Source of the DNA: an uncultured Acetatifactor sp.
GTDB lineage: Bacteria; Bacillota; Clostridia; Lachnospirales; Lachnospiraceae
Reading direction: 5' to 3'
DNA length: 64,000 nucleotides
Assembly (NCBI GenBank): GCA_910585015.1
Contig: CAJUCT010000002.1
Span: 112,456-176,455 of the forward strand
Position 1 is the first letter of the stretch; every line of letters begins with the position of its first letter. Positions 17,498-25,953 of this stretch are shown here, piece by piece. Below the pieces are notes generated by a model. It worked only from the letters and a program-made list of their open reading frames with translations. It made no database searches and was not told the origin of the DNA. The position numbers were made by a program, and so were the translations under genes.

Positions 17498-19732
17498 ATG
17501 AAACTACTATACACATTAAAGGAGTCCCAGCAGCAGGCTCTGTCTCTTCATGACGGCGAGACCATCTGGTACTGTGTTCCCGTGGATCTGGACTTTGACA
17601 ATGGCGTACACAGCGCCCGGACCGGTTACACGGATCAGACCTGGATCATCGTCACAGAGGAGCGCCTGGTGACGCTGCGGGGGGATGAAAAGACCTCCGA
17701 GCATCTGCTGGCGGACTGCGAGAAAATAAAATGTGAGCATCAGGTGGGCTGCGGCATCGTGACGGTGTTTCCCAAGGAGGGCCTGCCGGAATGTGTAGCC
17801 CGTTTTTCCATGCGCCATATTATCCGGGTGGCTTACGCCGTCCGGGGGGCCCAGACTTTGGTGCAGGCCATACAGGAGGAACAAAATCCTAAGATGGTCA
17901 GCCGGGTGGAGAGCCGGGAATACGAAAAATATTGTGAGAAATGCGGCCGCGCCCTGCCGGGCACCAGCAAATGCATGTACTGCGACGGCAAATCGGAGAT
18001 CCTGAAGAAGTTTATGGCACTGTGCGGGGATTTTATGGGCAGGCTGATAGCCATCTCCCTGCTGCTGGTATTGCTGGCGGCCATCAATATGTTTAATCCC
18101 ATGGTGCAGAGGTACTTTATTGACAATGCCCTGGCAAACGGACAGGGGACGGTAAAGGATCTGTGGCTGTTTATCGGTCTGACTTTTGTACTGACAGTGG
18201 GCGGGATGATCTGCTGGCTCTACCGTTACTGGCTCTGTGTCAAGCTGGGGGCTTCCCTGAGCATGAGCCTGCGGGCCAAGCTGTACTACAAGATCCAGGT
18301 GCTGTCCCTGTCCTTTATAAACAACCGTAAACCCGGCGAACTGATGAACCGGGTATCCCGGGACACCAAGCAGATCCGTATATTTATGGAGGAAGTTTTC
18401 GGAGATATGTTTTCCACCCTGGTGACCATGGCCGTGTCTCTGGTCATGATGCTGATTATCAGCTGGAAAATGACATTGCTTTCTCTGGCCTTTGTGGTGG
18501 CGGTGCTGGTGATAATTCGGATGTTCTGGCATCATATCCACACCATTTTTCATAAGCAGTGGCTGCGGGCGGATGATCTGAGCAGCAATCTGCAGGATAT
18601 TCTCTCCGGTATGCGCATTGTCAAATCCTTTGGCAAGGAGGAGCGGGAGAGCGCCAGATTTACGGAGAAAACCGAGGCTTTTGCCGCCATACAGAAAAAG
18701 AATGAGACTTTCTGGGCGGTATTCTTTCCCATAATGACCTTTCTGCTGGGAGTGGGCACTTATATCGCCATATATTTCGGCGGTGTGCAGGTGCTGGAGG
18801 GAAGCATGACCGTGGGAGAACTGGTGCAGTTTGTGACCTACAGCGGCTACCTGTTCGGACCCCTGAGCTGGATGACCCATCTGCCCAGGGCGGTGATGCA
18901 GATGCTGACCAGCTTAAACCGTATCTACGATGTGCTGGACGAGGAGCCCATGCTGGCGGACAAGGCGGAGAGCAAGGCGTTTCCCATACAGGGCGCCTTT
19001 ACCTTCGAGGATGTGTCCTTTGGCTATCAGACTTATGAGCCGGTGCTGGAGCATATCTCCTTTGATGTAAAGCCGGGGGAGATGATCGGCTTGGTGGGCG
19101 CCTCCGGCACGGGTAAATCCACGCTGATCAATCTGATAATGCGGCTCTATGATGTGGATCAGGGCAGAATTACGCTGGACGGCTATGATCTGCGGGACGT
19201 ACAGATGGAAAGTCTGCATTCCCAGATCGGTGTGGTGCTGCAGGAGACATTCCTGTTTTCCGGCACTATCCTGGCAAATATCCGTTTTGCCAAGCAGGAC
19301 GCCACTCTGGAGGAGGTTATCACGGCGGCCAGGGCGGCCAATGCCCATGACTTTATCTGCAAGACCCCGGACGGCTACAACACCTATGTGGGAGAGCACG
19401 GCTACAATCTGTCCGGCGGTGAGAGACAGCGTATCGCCATCGCCAGAGCCATTTTGAACAATCCACGAATATTGATTCTGGACGAGGCCACTTCGGCGCT
19501 GGATACGGAGAGCGAGTTTTTGATCCAGCAGGCGCTTAACCGCCTGGTAAAGGGCAGAACCACCTTTGCCATCGCCCACCGCCTGTCCACTCTGCGGGAC
19601 GCGGACCGACTGGTGGTCATCGACAAGCACGGCGTGGCCGAGATCGGCACCCACAACGAACTGCTGGAAAAGCAGGGTATCTACTATGGCCTGGTGAATG
19701 CGCAGCTGCGGATGAGCAGCGGGGAAAAGTAA
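17498..19732 (+). CDS. ABC exporter with N-terminal PH-like/zinc-ribbon region (second of pair)
   Basis: A 744-residue partner of the exporter at 14275 with the same order: soluble N-terminal region (about 1-140), zinc ribbon YCEKCGRALPG-TSKCMYCDG, six-helix membrane domain, then ATPase domain. Walker A is GASGTGKST, signature LSGGERQR, Walker B ILILDEATSALD and switch IAHRLST, all intact. Both subunits therefore look catalytic, unlike most heterodimeric exporters. The start ATG at 17498 follows AAGGAG. The transported molecule cannot be told from sequence. Confidence 0.88.
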   Translation: MKLLYTLKESQQQALSLHDGETIWYCVPVDLDFDNGVHSARTGYTDQTWIIVTEERLVTLRGDEKTSEHLLADCEKIKCEHQVGCGIVTVFPKEGLPECVARFSMRHIIRVAYAVRGAQTLVQAIQEEQNPKMVSRVESREYEKYCEKCGRALPGTSKCMYCDGKSEILKKFMALCGDFMGRLIAISLLLVLLAAINMFNPMVQRYFIDNALANGQGTVKDLWLFIGLTFVLTVGGMICWLYRYWLCVKLGASLSMSLRAKLYYKIQVLSLSFINNRKPGELMNRVSRDTKQIRIFMEEVFGDMFSTLVTMAVSLVMMLIISWKMTLLSLAFVVAVLVIIRMFWHHIHTIFHKQWLRADDLSSNLQDILSGMRIVKSFGKEERESARFTEKTEAFAAIQKKNETFWAVFFPIMTFLLGVGTYIAIYFGGVQVLEGSMTVGELVQFVTYSGYLFGPLSWMTHLPRAVMQMLTSLNRIYDVLDEEPMLADKAESKAFPIQGAFTFEDVSFGYQTYEPVLEHISFDVKPGEMIGLVGASGTGKSTLINLIMRLYDVDQGRITLDGYDLRDVQMESLHSQIGVVLQETFLFSGTILANIRFAKQDATLEEVITAARAANAHDFICKTPDGYNTYVGEHGYNLSGGERQRIAIARAILNNPRILILDEATSALDTESEFLIQQALNRLVKGRTTFAIAHRLSTLRDADRLVVIDKHGVAEIGTHNELLEKQGIYYGLVNAQLRMSSGEK

Positions 19733-19772
19733 GTATATCCGTGTGCTTTTTTGCCGGTAAATTCGTCAGAAG

Positions 19773-19801
19773 TGGACTTGTCTCTAATATTGTGTTATAC
19801 T
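19773..19801 (+). promoter_or_regulatory. probable sigma-A promoter, extended -10
   Basis: TGGACT (19773-19778) and TATACT (19796-19801) are 17 bases apart, with TG one base before the -10 box. This would start transcription of the membrane protein gene at 19846. Confidence 0.55.
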
Positions 19802-19845
19802 TCTAAAAGAAATACTAATATGTTGGAGCAAGGAGGAGTTTGAAA

Positions 19846-20601
19846 ATGGAAAAATATCTGCCGGTGATGACTGGTGACTACAAAAGAAAGCATTATGCCG
19901 AGGGAGTATTTGCTTCGATAAGAAAGAAAACGGCGAAGATTTCTTTCGGGATTTATATTTTCTTCGGAATAGTGTTTGTCGGGTGTGCCTACGGTTTTTA
20001 TTGGGCAATGGGGCGCATAGAGGATTATCGCCTGTCGGGGCAGGAGGACATGATCGGCGCGGGCAATTTTATAGCGGGTTTCTTTGCTGTTTTTGCGCTT
20101 ATTGCTTTGGCTTCCATTGTTATCACGATTGTGCGTCATGCAAGAGGGACGGGCGTATGGAAGAAAAAATGCGCGGAGCAGAGCGGATATACCGTGAGCG
20201 ATATGGACGAGTTTGAGCGTCAGACAATGGATATGGAGTGCAGAGCAGTCAGCCTTCTTGACCCCGCGAGGGCGTTGGCTGCAGGACAGGCCGACGGTAT
20301 TCTGACAAGAGATTACATTTATCTTGCGGATGCCCATCATATGATTTTAAAGCTCTCTGATATTACTGCAGCCTGCCTTGTAAGACAGAAAGTAATGGCG
20401 GGTGATGTACCTGTCCGGAAAAGTATAGAGTATCTCACCGTCATGCTGTTAAGCAAAAACGGGAACCGCGCCATAGCGGAGTGTTCAGAGGAATCAGGCA
20501 GGGAGTTGATTGATTTCCTGAAGGAGAGGTTCCCCGATATCCGCACCGCTGACGGGCAAGTGATCCCGGCTGAAGAATTTGACAGACTCTCGGCAGGATG
20601 A
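19846..20601 (+). CDS. hypothetical two-helix membrane protein
   Basis: A 251-residue protein with two membrane helices near the N-terminus (ISFGIYIFFGIVFVGCAYGF at about 33-52 and FIAGFFAVFALIALASIVIT at about 76-96), then a soluble C-terminal half. That half has a PH-like beta pattern (LTRDYIYLADAHHMILKLSD) and ends in a helix (SGRELIDFLKERFPDI). I do not recognise a family. AGGAGG nine bases upstream supports the ATG at 19846. It appears monocistronic with its own promoter. Confidence 0.7.
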   Translation: MEKYLPVMTGDYKRKHYAEGVFASIRKKTAKISFGIYIFFGIVFVGCAYGFYWAMGRIEDYRLSGQEDMIGAGNFIAGFFAVFALIALASIVITIVRHARGTGVWKKKCAEQSGYTVSDMDEFERQTMDMECRAVSLLDPARALAAGQADGILTRDYIYLADAHHMILKLSDITAACLVRQKVMAGDVPVRKSIEYLTVMLLSKNGNRAIAECSEESGRELIDFLKERFPDIRTADGQVIPAEEFDRLSAG

Positions 20602-20619
20602 GATGAAACATAATGATGA

Positions 20620-20829
20620 TTTCGGTTTAGCAACAGTAAGGTCCGGCGTTACATCCAGGCATTGGAAGGCTGCCCCGGAGAGATTTTGCTTATGGGGATT
20701 AACTACGACAGGGACAATCCAGACTACCCCCATAGCTGTGTGATAGAAAGGCTGGATGCTGCGCATTACGATATATGTGCAGTAAAAGGGCGATATATGG
20801 AAAAAATAGCGGTAGAATGCCGGGGATGA
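20620..20829 (+). pseudogene. 3' remnant of an AAA-ATPase-like/PD-(D/E)XK gene
   Basis: The frame open from 20620 reads RYIQALEGCPGEILLMGINY, then DRDNPDYPHSCVIE, then drifts to a stop at 20827. This is homologous to the end of the intact protein at 45315-46889 (KYIQALESFTGEILLVGINYD, then SCVIEKVW). There is no start codon and no ATPase domain. It is a leftover of a second copy of that family. The remainder of 20830-21026 holds nothing I can assign except the AraC gene's GAGAGG ribosome binding site. Confidence 0.75.
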
Positions 20830-21026
20830 TTGGCCTCGTTGTTCTGCTGCTTTTTTTGTGGAACAATGAGCAAATAAGCGCTGATGGAGAGAAACGGCCG
20901 CCATGCGGAGATGTTCCGATGTCAGGCAAATACTATCAGGACATTAATGTTCCTTAAATTAATCAAGAAATATGTCTTGAATGTTGTTACAATAGACCTA
21001 CACTGCAGTGAGAGAGGAACGAGTCA

Positions 21027-22490
21027 ATGAGCTATTCAACCATAACACGGGCCCTGGTCAGCTATGTGGAAAGTCATGCGGCTGATGCACGGCTGGATCT
21101 GGAACAGATGGGCCGAAGGTTCGGATATACGGAAAATTATATCAGGGAATTGTTTGCAAGTCAGGTAGGGGTGTCCATTATGCAGTTTTATAAGAGGCGG
21201 CGGATTATTTTGTCGGCGGCCCAGCTTTTGCGCACGGATAAAAAGATACTGGACATCGCGTTAGAGTGGGGCTTTGGCTCCCATGAAGCCTACACCCGTG
21301 CCTTTATCAAAGTTATGGGCATGTCTCCCAGCGTCTTTCGCAATACCAGGCCGATCCTGGGAAAAGCGCAGCTGAGGCCCGGCGTATATGGTCTGGAATT
21401 GTTGGAGCAAAAAGAGAAAAGGAGCGATGTGAGCGATATGAGCGATATAAAGCAGGACAGCATTATATTACATGATATAGGACAAGTGAAATTTGGCAGC
21501 TACGGAAGCGCTGCGCCCTTTCCAATCTGTATCAAGTCGGTGTCGGAGTATCTGGGGGATGATGTGTCCTATCCCTACATCATGGCCGCCACGGGGGCGG
21601 CGTTCAGGCTGGTGTGGAACACGGCCTGCTGGGATCTGAGCAATGTGGATATTTATCACGCTTTCACGGAATCCAATGCAGTGTATGAGTTGGGGGCCAG
21701 GGCATTGGGCAGGGAGTTTTCCTTTCTGGGCAGGGGGGAGAATACCACAAAGGAGGAGTTTTTGGATTTTATCAGGAAGCATCTGGCAGAAGGGTATCCT
21801 TGTATTGCTCTGGGGATCATCGGCCCGCCGGAGCCCTGCATCGTGGCCGGGTATGGGGATGACGGGGAGAGCCTGCTGGGTTGGAATTTCTTCCAGGAGG
21901 ACCCGGAGTATGCGGGGGATGTGACCACCGCAGAGAACGGCTATTTTGTCAGCAGGAACTGGTGGGAAAATACGGACACCCAGGCGGTGATGTGCATCGG
22001 CCCTGTAAACGCGGGGGAGGCGTCGCCGCAGGAGATCCTTCGGCAGGCGGTGAGTGCTCTGGAGGGGCGTATAGAGCATTCCTACGCCAAGGGAATACTG
22101 GCATACGACGCATGGCGTGAGATGCTTTTGGAGGACAGCCATTTTGCAAGCACCGCCTATGACAGCCTGTTTTCCAAGCTGCTGGTGCATAATGACGCTG
22201 TTCAGTGCCTGATGGACGGCCGGAATCAAGGAGCCGGATATCTGCGGGAACTGGTGGCAGCGCAGAAAAAGGGGGACAACACAAAGCTGGAGCAGGCGGC
22301 CCGGCATTTCCAGAAAGTCAGTGCCTATGCGGAGGAGATGAGCAGCCTGATCGGGGATTGGTCAGATATGGATGCCATGCTTCAGCACCTGGCGGACAGG
22401 AAAGTGCGGGAGGAACTGGCAAAGCTGATTCTCTATGCCAAGGCGGAGGACGAGGCGGCGCTGCAGTGCCTTAAGGAGTATTTGCGGTAA
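21027..22490 (+). CDS. AraC-family regulator fused to a papain-like/BtrH-like domain
   Basis: A 487-residue protein. Residues 1-115 are an AraC-type DNA-binding domain with two helix-turn-helix motifs (MGRRFGYTENYIRELFASQV and ILDIALEWGFGSHEAYTRAF, then the usual MSPSVFR end). Residues about 145-330 resemble BtrH/C39-like papain folds (YIMAATGAAFRLVWNTACWD, then GYPCIALGIIGPPEPCIVAGY, then LLGWNFF), presumably a ligand sensor. A helical C-terminal domain completes it. AraC proteins usually have the sensor before the DNA-binding domain; here the order is reversed. It is followed by a clear terminator. Confidence 0.8.
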   Translation: MSYSTITRALVSYVESHAADARLDLEQMGRRFGYTENYIRELFASQVGVSIMQFYKRRRIILSAAQLLRTDKKILDIALEWGFGSHEAYTRAFIKVMGMSPSVFRNTRPILGKAQLRPGVYGLELLEQKEKRSDVSDMSDIKQDSIILHDIGQVKFGSYGSAAPFPICIKSVSEYLGDDVSYPYIMAATGAAFRLVWNTACWDLSNVDIYHAFTESNAVYELGARALGREFSFLGRGENTTKEEFLDFIRKHLAEGYPCIALGIIGPPEPCIVAGYGDDGESLLGWNFFQEDPEYAGDVTTAENGYFVSRNWWENTDTQAVMCIGPVNAGEASPQEILRQAVSALEGRIEHSYAKGILAYDAWREMLLEDSHFASTAYDSLFSKLLVHNDAVQCLMDGRNQGAGYLRELVAAQKKGDNTKLEQAARHFQKVSAYAEEMSSLIGDWSDMDAMLQHLADRKVREELAKLILYAKAEDEAALQCLKEYLR

Positions 22491-22536
22491 AACCGCAAGA
22501 TTGGTTTCTATATATTTTAGGAAGGTTTTAGGAAGG

Positions 22537-22561
22537 GCGGGCGCATTTTGCGCCCGCTTTT
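22537..22561 (+). terminator. rho-independent terminator of the AraC-like gene
   Basis: A perfect nine-base stem, GCGGGCGCA (22537-22545) with TGCGCCCGC (22549-22557), closes a three-base loop and is followed by TTTT. Confidence 0.88.
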
Positions 22562-22709
22562 ATAAAGATTTATCCTATTTTGGCTGATGAATTTATATTC
22601 ATATTCCTCCATACTTTTGCTGTCGGCGGCAATGCGGCACCATCGTAATATAACAATAAAGACACAGTGCCGCTCAAGAGGAAAAAAGTGTCACTTGCTC
22701 TCGGCGGGC

Positions 22710-22738
22710 TTGTGCTTGGAGAGAGGAATTGTTACAAT
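22710..22738 (+). promoter_or_regulatory. probable promoter of the LytTR operon
   Basis: TTGTGC (22710-22715) and TACAAT (22733-22738) are spaced by 17 bases. A small palindrome, AAGTG-t-CACTT (about 22686-22696), lies just upstream of the -35 box and could be an operator. A MITE-like element lies between this promoter and the LytTR gene, so the mRNA leader would contain it. Confidence 0.55.
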
Positions 22739-22784
22739 GATCCTGGTTATTGAGAACGCGTATGGCGATCCGCGTAATTTTCCT

Positions 22785-22924
22785 AGACGATTGCGAAACT
22801 CCCTTTCTGGTAACAGTGGATGGGCAATATATACAAAATAAGGGCGACTTGCCACTGCATCGGAGCCCGTTTTTGTATATATTGACCAGCCACGTCACTT
22901 ACAGAGAACCTTTCGCAATTGCCT
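22785..22924. mobile_element. MITE-like palindromic element, full copy 1
   Basis: A roughly 140-bp element begins GACGATTGCGAAAC and ends TTTCGCAATTGCC, imperfect inverted ends. A second inverted pair lies inside (CAATATATACAAAA and TTTTTGTATATATTG). It is very similar, in inverted orientation, to the element at 41692-41833, and its ends match truncated copies at 38494 and 55231. It has no coding capacity for a transposase. It sits in the predicted leader of the LytTR operon, 30 bases before the start codon. Confidence 0.85.
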
Positions 22925-22953
22925 GGTAATTTTCCAGCTGAAAGGAGTTTTGC

Positions 22954-23400
22954 ATGAAATACACCATAGAACACATCTCCCAGGGGGAAAATGAAGTGAT
23001 CCTGCGCTGCCATAGTCCGTCTGCGGAGATGGAGCAGCTGATCCGTTTTCTGGAGTCTCAGAACAGGAAACTGATCGGCAATAAAGACGGCATACGGACA
23101 ATTCTGGAGCCATCACAGATCCTGTATGTGGAGAGCGTGGAGGGAAAGACTTTTGCCTATGCGGAGTCGGAGGTGTTTCAGATGGAATATTCCCTGGCGC
23201 AATTGGGGCAGCTGTTGGGTGCGGTTAATTTTTTCCGCTGCAGTAAGTCTATGATCCTGAATATCGACAAGGTCAGGGAGCTGAGAAGCCTGGCCTCCAA
23301 CCGCATTGAAGCCACTATGTGCAATGGGGAGCGCATTATGATATCCCGGACCTATGCATCGGATTTCCGAAAGAGACTCAAGGGAGTGAGACAGCAGTAA
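22954..23400 (+). CDS. LytTR-family DNA-binding regulator
   Basis: A 148-residue regulator with a C-terminal LytTR DNA-binding domain (about 45-145): ILYVESVEGKTFAYAESEVF, then FFRCSKSMILNIDKVRELRS, then IMISRTYASDFRKRL. There is no receiver domain, so control is not by phosphorylation. In Firmicutes such stand-alone LytTR proteins are commonly encoded with a DUF3021 membrane protein and an ABC transporter, exactly as here. It probably regulates its own operon. The SD is GAAAGGAG before the ATG at 22954. Confidence 0.88.
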   Translation: MKYTIEHISQGENEVILRCHSPSAEMEQLIRFLESQNRKLIGNKDGIRTILEPSQILYVESVEGKTFAYAESEVFQMEYSLAQLGQLLGAVNFFRCSKSMILNIDKVRELRSLASNRIEATMCNGERIMISRTYASDFRKRLKGVRQQ

Positions 23401-23431
23401 AAAGAATATCATATACAGGGAGGGCAACCGT

Positions 23432-23938
23432 ATGAAAAAAAGAGAAGAGGAAGTGCAAGGGCAGGTAAAGATGTCGCTGCTGGAGCGCTATCTGGCGGTG
23501 GAAATCGGGATTGAGTTTAAGGCATGTCTCTATTTTTTCTGTATCCTGTTCTTTTATTCCATGTACAGGCTCCTGTGTGGGAGCATGGAGGCCAGCATCC
23601 TGCACATGGGGGAAATGATTTTTCTGACCTATGGCATGGGATATATCCAGAAGTATATACTGGACAATTTTGATGAGGCGGATCGGTGGGGACTCAGGGA
23701 GATCGGTTTCCTACTGCTCTGTGTGGGAATCTATACGGCGGTCTCCTATTGGGGAGGATGGTTTGACCGACGCATTCCTGCCACAGCGTTCTATGCATCT
23801 TTTATGACGCTGGCCTATATCTGCGGCTTCCTGGTCTATAAGGTCAAGAGGACGCTGGACGCGAAACAGCTGAATGAGGACCTGCGGGTGTTCCAGGGGC
23901 GGGACGGCTCCCAGGCGCCAAAGCAGGAGCACACCTGA
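23432..23938 (+). CDS. DUF3021-like membrane protein
   Basis: A 168-residue protein with four predicted membrane helices (FKACLYFFCILFFYSMYRLL, MIFLTYGMGYIQKYI, IGFLLLCVGIYTAVSYWGG, FYASFMTLAYICGFLVYKVK) and a short charged C-terminal tail. Size, topology and position straight after a LytTR gene fit DUF3021, a family thought to act as the membrane partner of its LytTR regulator. The gene lies 31 bases after the regulator and 25 before the ATPase gene, so it is part of the operon. The SD is GGGAGGG. Confidence 0.7.
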   Translation: MKKREEEVQGQVKMSLLERYLAVEIGIEFKACLYFFCILFFYSMYRLLCGSMEASILHMGEMIFLTYGMGYIQKYILDNFDEADRWGLREIGFLLLCVGIYTAVSYWGGWFDRRIPATAFYASFMTLAYICGFLVYKVKRTLDAKQLNEDLRVFQGRDGSQAPKQEHT

Positions 23939-23963
23939 CGCGGGGTGAACAAGGGAGGGTAAA

Positions 23964-24797
23964 ATGGACAGTGAAAAGACAGTGATAGAAATCAGCCATA
24001 TGACAAAAAATTACGGAAAGCACAGAGGGGTGACGGATCTCAGCCTCACCGTGGAGCAGGGGAAAGTCTTTGGATTTCTGGGGCCCAACGGCGCCGGAAA
24101 GTCCACCACCATACGGGCGATGCTGGGCTTTATCCGCTTTGACAGCGGTCGGATCAGACTGCTTCAAAAGGACATCCGCAGCCATAGGGAGGAGATACTG
24201 GCACAGGTGGGTTACATGCCGTCGGAGGCCATGTTCTATCCCACCATGAAAGTCAAAGATGTTATCCGGCTGGCGGCCCAGGTGCGGGGAGTGGACTGCG
24301 CGCAGGAGGCCAGGATGCTCTGTGAGCGGCTGCAGGTGGATACGGAGAAGAAGATCCGGGAACTGTCCCTGGGAAACCGCAAGAAAGTGAGCATTGTCTG
24401 CGCCATGCAGCACAGGCCCCGGCTGTTTATATTTGATGAGCCTACCAGCGGCCTGGATCCGCTGATGCAGACCACCTTTTTCGAATTGATCCGGGAATAT
24501 GTGAATCAGGGGGCTACCTGCATGCTGAGTACCCATGTGCTGCCGGAGGTAAAGCGCTGCTGCGACCATGTGGCCATCTTGAAAGAGGGCCAGCTGCAAT
24601 GTGTGGAGACGGTGGCGGCGCTCACAAAGGCCAGGGCCAAGCGGATCAAATGGGTGAGGGACGGCAGACAGGAGGAATTTTTGTACGACAGAGACCTGAA
24701 TGAACTGTACCGGGAACTGGAGGGGCATGACATCACGGAACTGCTGATCGAAGAGCCCTCTCTGGAGGAAGCGTTTATTGAATATTATAGGGCGTGA
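23964..24797 (+). CDS. ABC transporter ATP-binding protein
   Basis: A 277-residue ATPase subunit. Walker A is GPNGAGKST, the Q-loop region is AQVGYMPSEAMFYP, the signature is LSLGNRKKVSI, and Walker B is LFIFDEPTSGLDP with the switch histidine in STHVLPE. The C-terminal 60 residues are typical of ABC-2-type (ATPase/permease) systems of Gram-positive bacteria. It energises the permease encoded next. The operon context suggests peptide or antimicrobial export or immunity, but no substrate can be read from the sequence. Confidence 0.92.
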   Translation: MDSEKTVIEISHMTKNYGKHRGVTDLSLTVEQGKVFGFLGPNGAGKSTTIRAMLGFIRFDSGRIRLLQKDIRSHREEILAQVGYMPSEAMFYPTMKVKDVIRLAAQVRGVDCAQEARMLCERLQVDTEKKIRELSLGNRKKVSIVCAMQHRPRLFIFDEPTSGLDPLMQTTFFELIREYVNQGATCMLSTHVLPEVKRCCDHVAILKEGQLQCVETVAALTKARAKRIKWVRDGRQEEFLYDRDLNELYRELEGHDITELLIEEPSLEEAFIEYYRA

Positions 24798-24852
24798 AGC
24801 TGCCGCAATGACAGAATAATATATGCCGCGTAGCGGCCACATGGAGGATAAT

Positions 24853-25641
24853 ATGCGTTACATATACAAACATGAAATGAAACAATATTGGAAAACCCTG
24901 CTGCTGTGGTCAGTCTGTGTGGGCGGCATGGGGATGGCCTGCATTCTCTTATATTCCAGTATGCGGGAAGAGATGGCGGGCATGGCGGAGAGCTTTGCCG
25001 CCATGGGTGCTTTCTCTGCGGCCTTTGGCATGGATCAGTTGAGCATTGCGACTCTGAAGGGCTTTTACGCCACGGAAGTGGGAACCATCCATGAGTTGGG
25101 CGGCGCCATGTTTGCCGCCGTGGTCAGCATGAATATCCTGTCCAAGGAGGAGGATGGGCACACCAGCGAGTTTCTGTTTTCTCTGCCCATAGCCAGGGGA
25201 AAGGTGGTCTGGATAAAATGGTGCGTTGTCTGCACCAATCTGCTGTTGTTCCATCTGCTCTGCGGGGGACTGTATGGCCTGGGCTTTGTTCTGCTGGGGG
25301 AGGGCATTCCCGGAAAAGAACTGCTTCTGTATCATGCCATGCAGCTGCTGCTGGGGCTGGAACTGGCCGGAATATGCTTTGCCGTCTCCGCCTTTTCCCG
25401 GCAAAACAGATTGGGATTGGGCCTGGGGATGGTGCTGCTTTTCTATGCCTATGACCTGGTGAGCAGAGTGGATCCAAAGTTGGAGAAATTTTCGGTCATA
25501 AGTCCCTTTGCCTATGCCAACGCGTCCAGGATTCTGGGTACGGGAGAGATTGCCGCCAAAGGCGTCCTGCTGGGAGCGGGCGTACTGGTTCTGGCGCTGG
25601 GGACGGCCTATGTGAAATATACGGGTAAGGATCAGATGTGA
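24853..25641 (+). CDS. ABC-2 type permease
   Basis: A permease of about 262 residues with six predicted helices, from TLLLWSVCVGGMGMACILLY near the N-terminus to KGVLLGAGVLVLALGTAYV at the end. The long first loop (SFAAMGAFSAAFGMDQLSIA) and the FSLPIARGKVVWIKW segment are typical of ABC-2 membrane subunits that pair with the preceding ATPase. The ATG at 24853 is chosen because GGAGG lies six bases upstream; an in-frame ATG at 24823 lacks an SD. It closes the LytTR operon. Confidence 0.85.
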   Translation: MRYIYKHEMKQYWKTLLLWSVCVGGMGMACILLYSSMREEMAGMAESFAAMGAFSAAFGMDQLSIATLKGFYATEVGTIHELGGAMFAAVVSMNILSKEEDGHTSEFLFSLPIARGKVVWIKWCVVCTNLLLFHLLCGGLYGLGFVLLGEGIPGKELLLYHAMQLLLGLELAGICFAVSAFSRQNRLGLGLGMVLLFYAYDLVSRVDPKLEKFSVISPFAYANASRILGTGEIAAKGVLLGAGVLVLALGTAYVKYTGKDQM

Positions 25642-25797
25642 TGCTGTTACTGCGGCGGGGCTGAACGTTAGTGAAAGAAAAGCTACTGTTATGATTTGAC
25701 GGATAGCTTGGTTTCCTGGATAAAAAAGGAAGGGCTGAGTGAAAAATTCATGATAGGGTTCAAAGAATGATGAATATGTTGTAAAACGGTAGTTATT

Positions 25798-25821
25798 AGC
25801 ACCCCGCTACGGCGGGGTGCT
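25798..25821. terminator. GC-rich hairpin downstream of the LytTR operon
   Basis: AGCACCCCGC (25798-25807) pairs perfectly with GCGGGGTGCT (25812-25821) around TACG. The bases after it are TTAAAAAA, so it lacks a T run on the plus strand. On the minus strand nothing needs terminating. It may still end the operon or stabilise its mRNA. The remaining 25642-25869 holds nothing else I recognise. Confidence 0.45.
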
Positions 25822-25869
25822 TAAAAAACTAATAAATTTTGTAAGAGCATAAAAATACCATAAAAGCTA

Positions 25870-25898
25870 TTGCTTATTGCCGGGGATGACGATATAAT
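25870..25898 (+). promoter_or_regulatory. sigma-A promoter of the FliD-like gene
   Basis: TTGCTT (25870-25875) and a perfect TATAAT (25893-25898) are 17 bases apart, 56 bases before the start codon. No sigma-28 (flagellar) promoter with TAAA and GCCGATAT at the right spacing is present. Confidence 0.75.
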
Positions 25899-25953
25899 AA
25901 GCATAACAGGAAGTTTTTGTAAACAAAGTCATGGATGACAGGAGGGTTAATTT

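Noticed and set aside
25861..25898. Flagellar sigma-28 promoter before the FliD-like gene
   Set aside because: TAAA and GCCG occur but the rest of the -10 motif does not match. A clear TTGCTT-N17-TATAAT promoter fits better.
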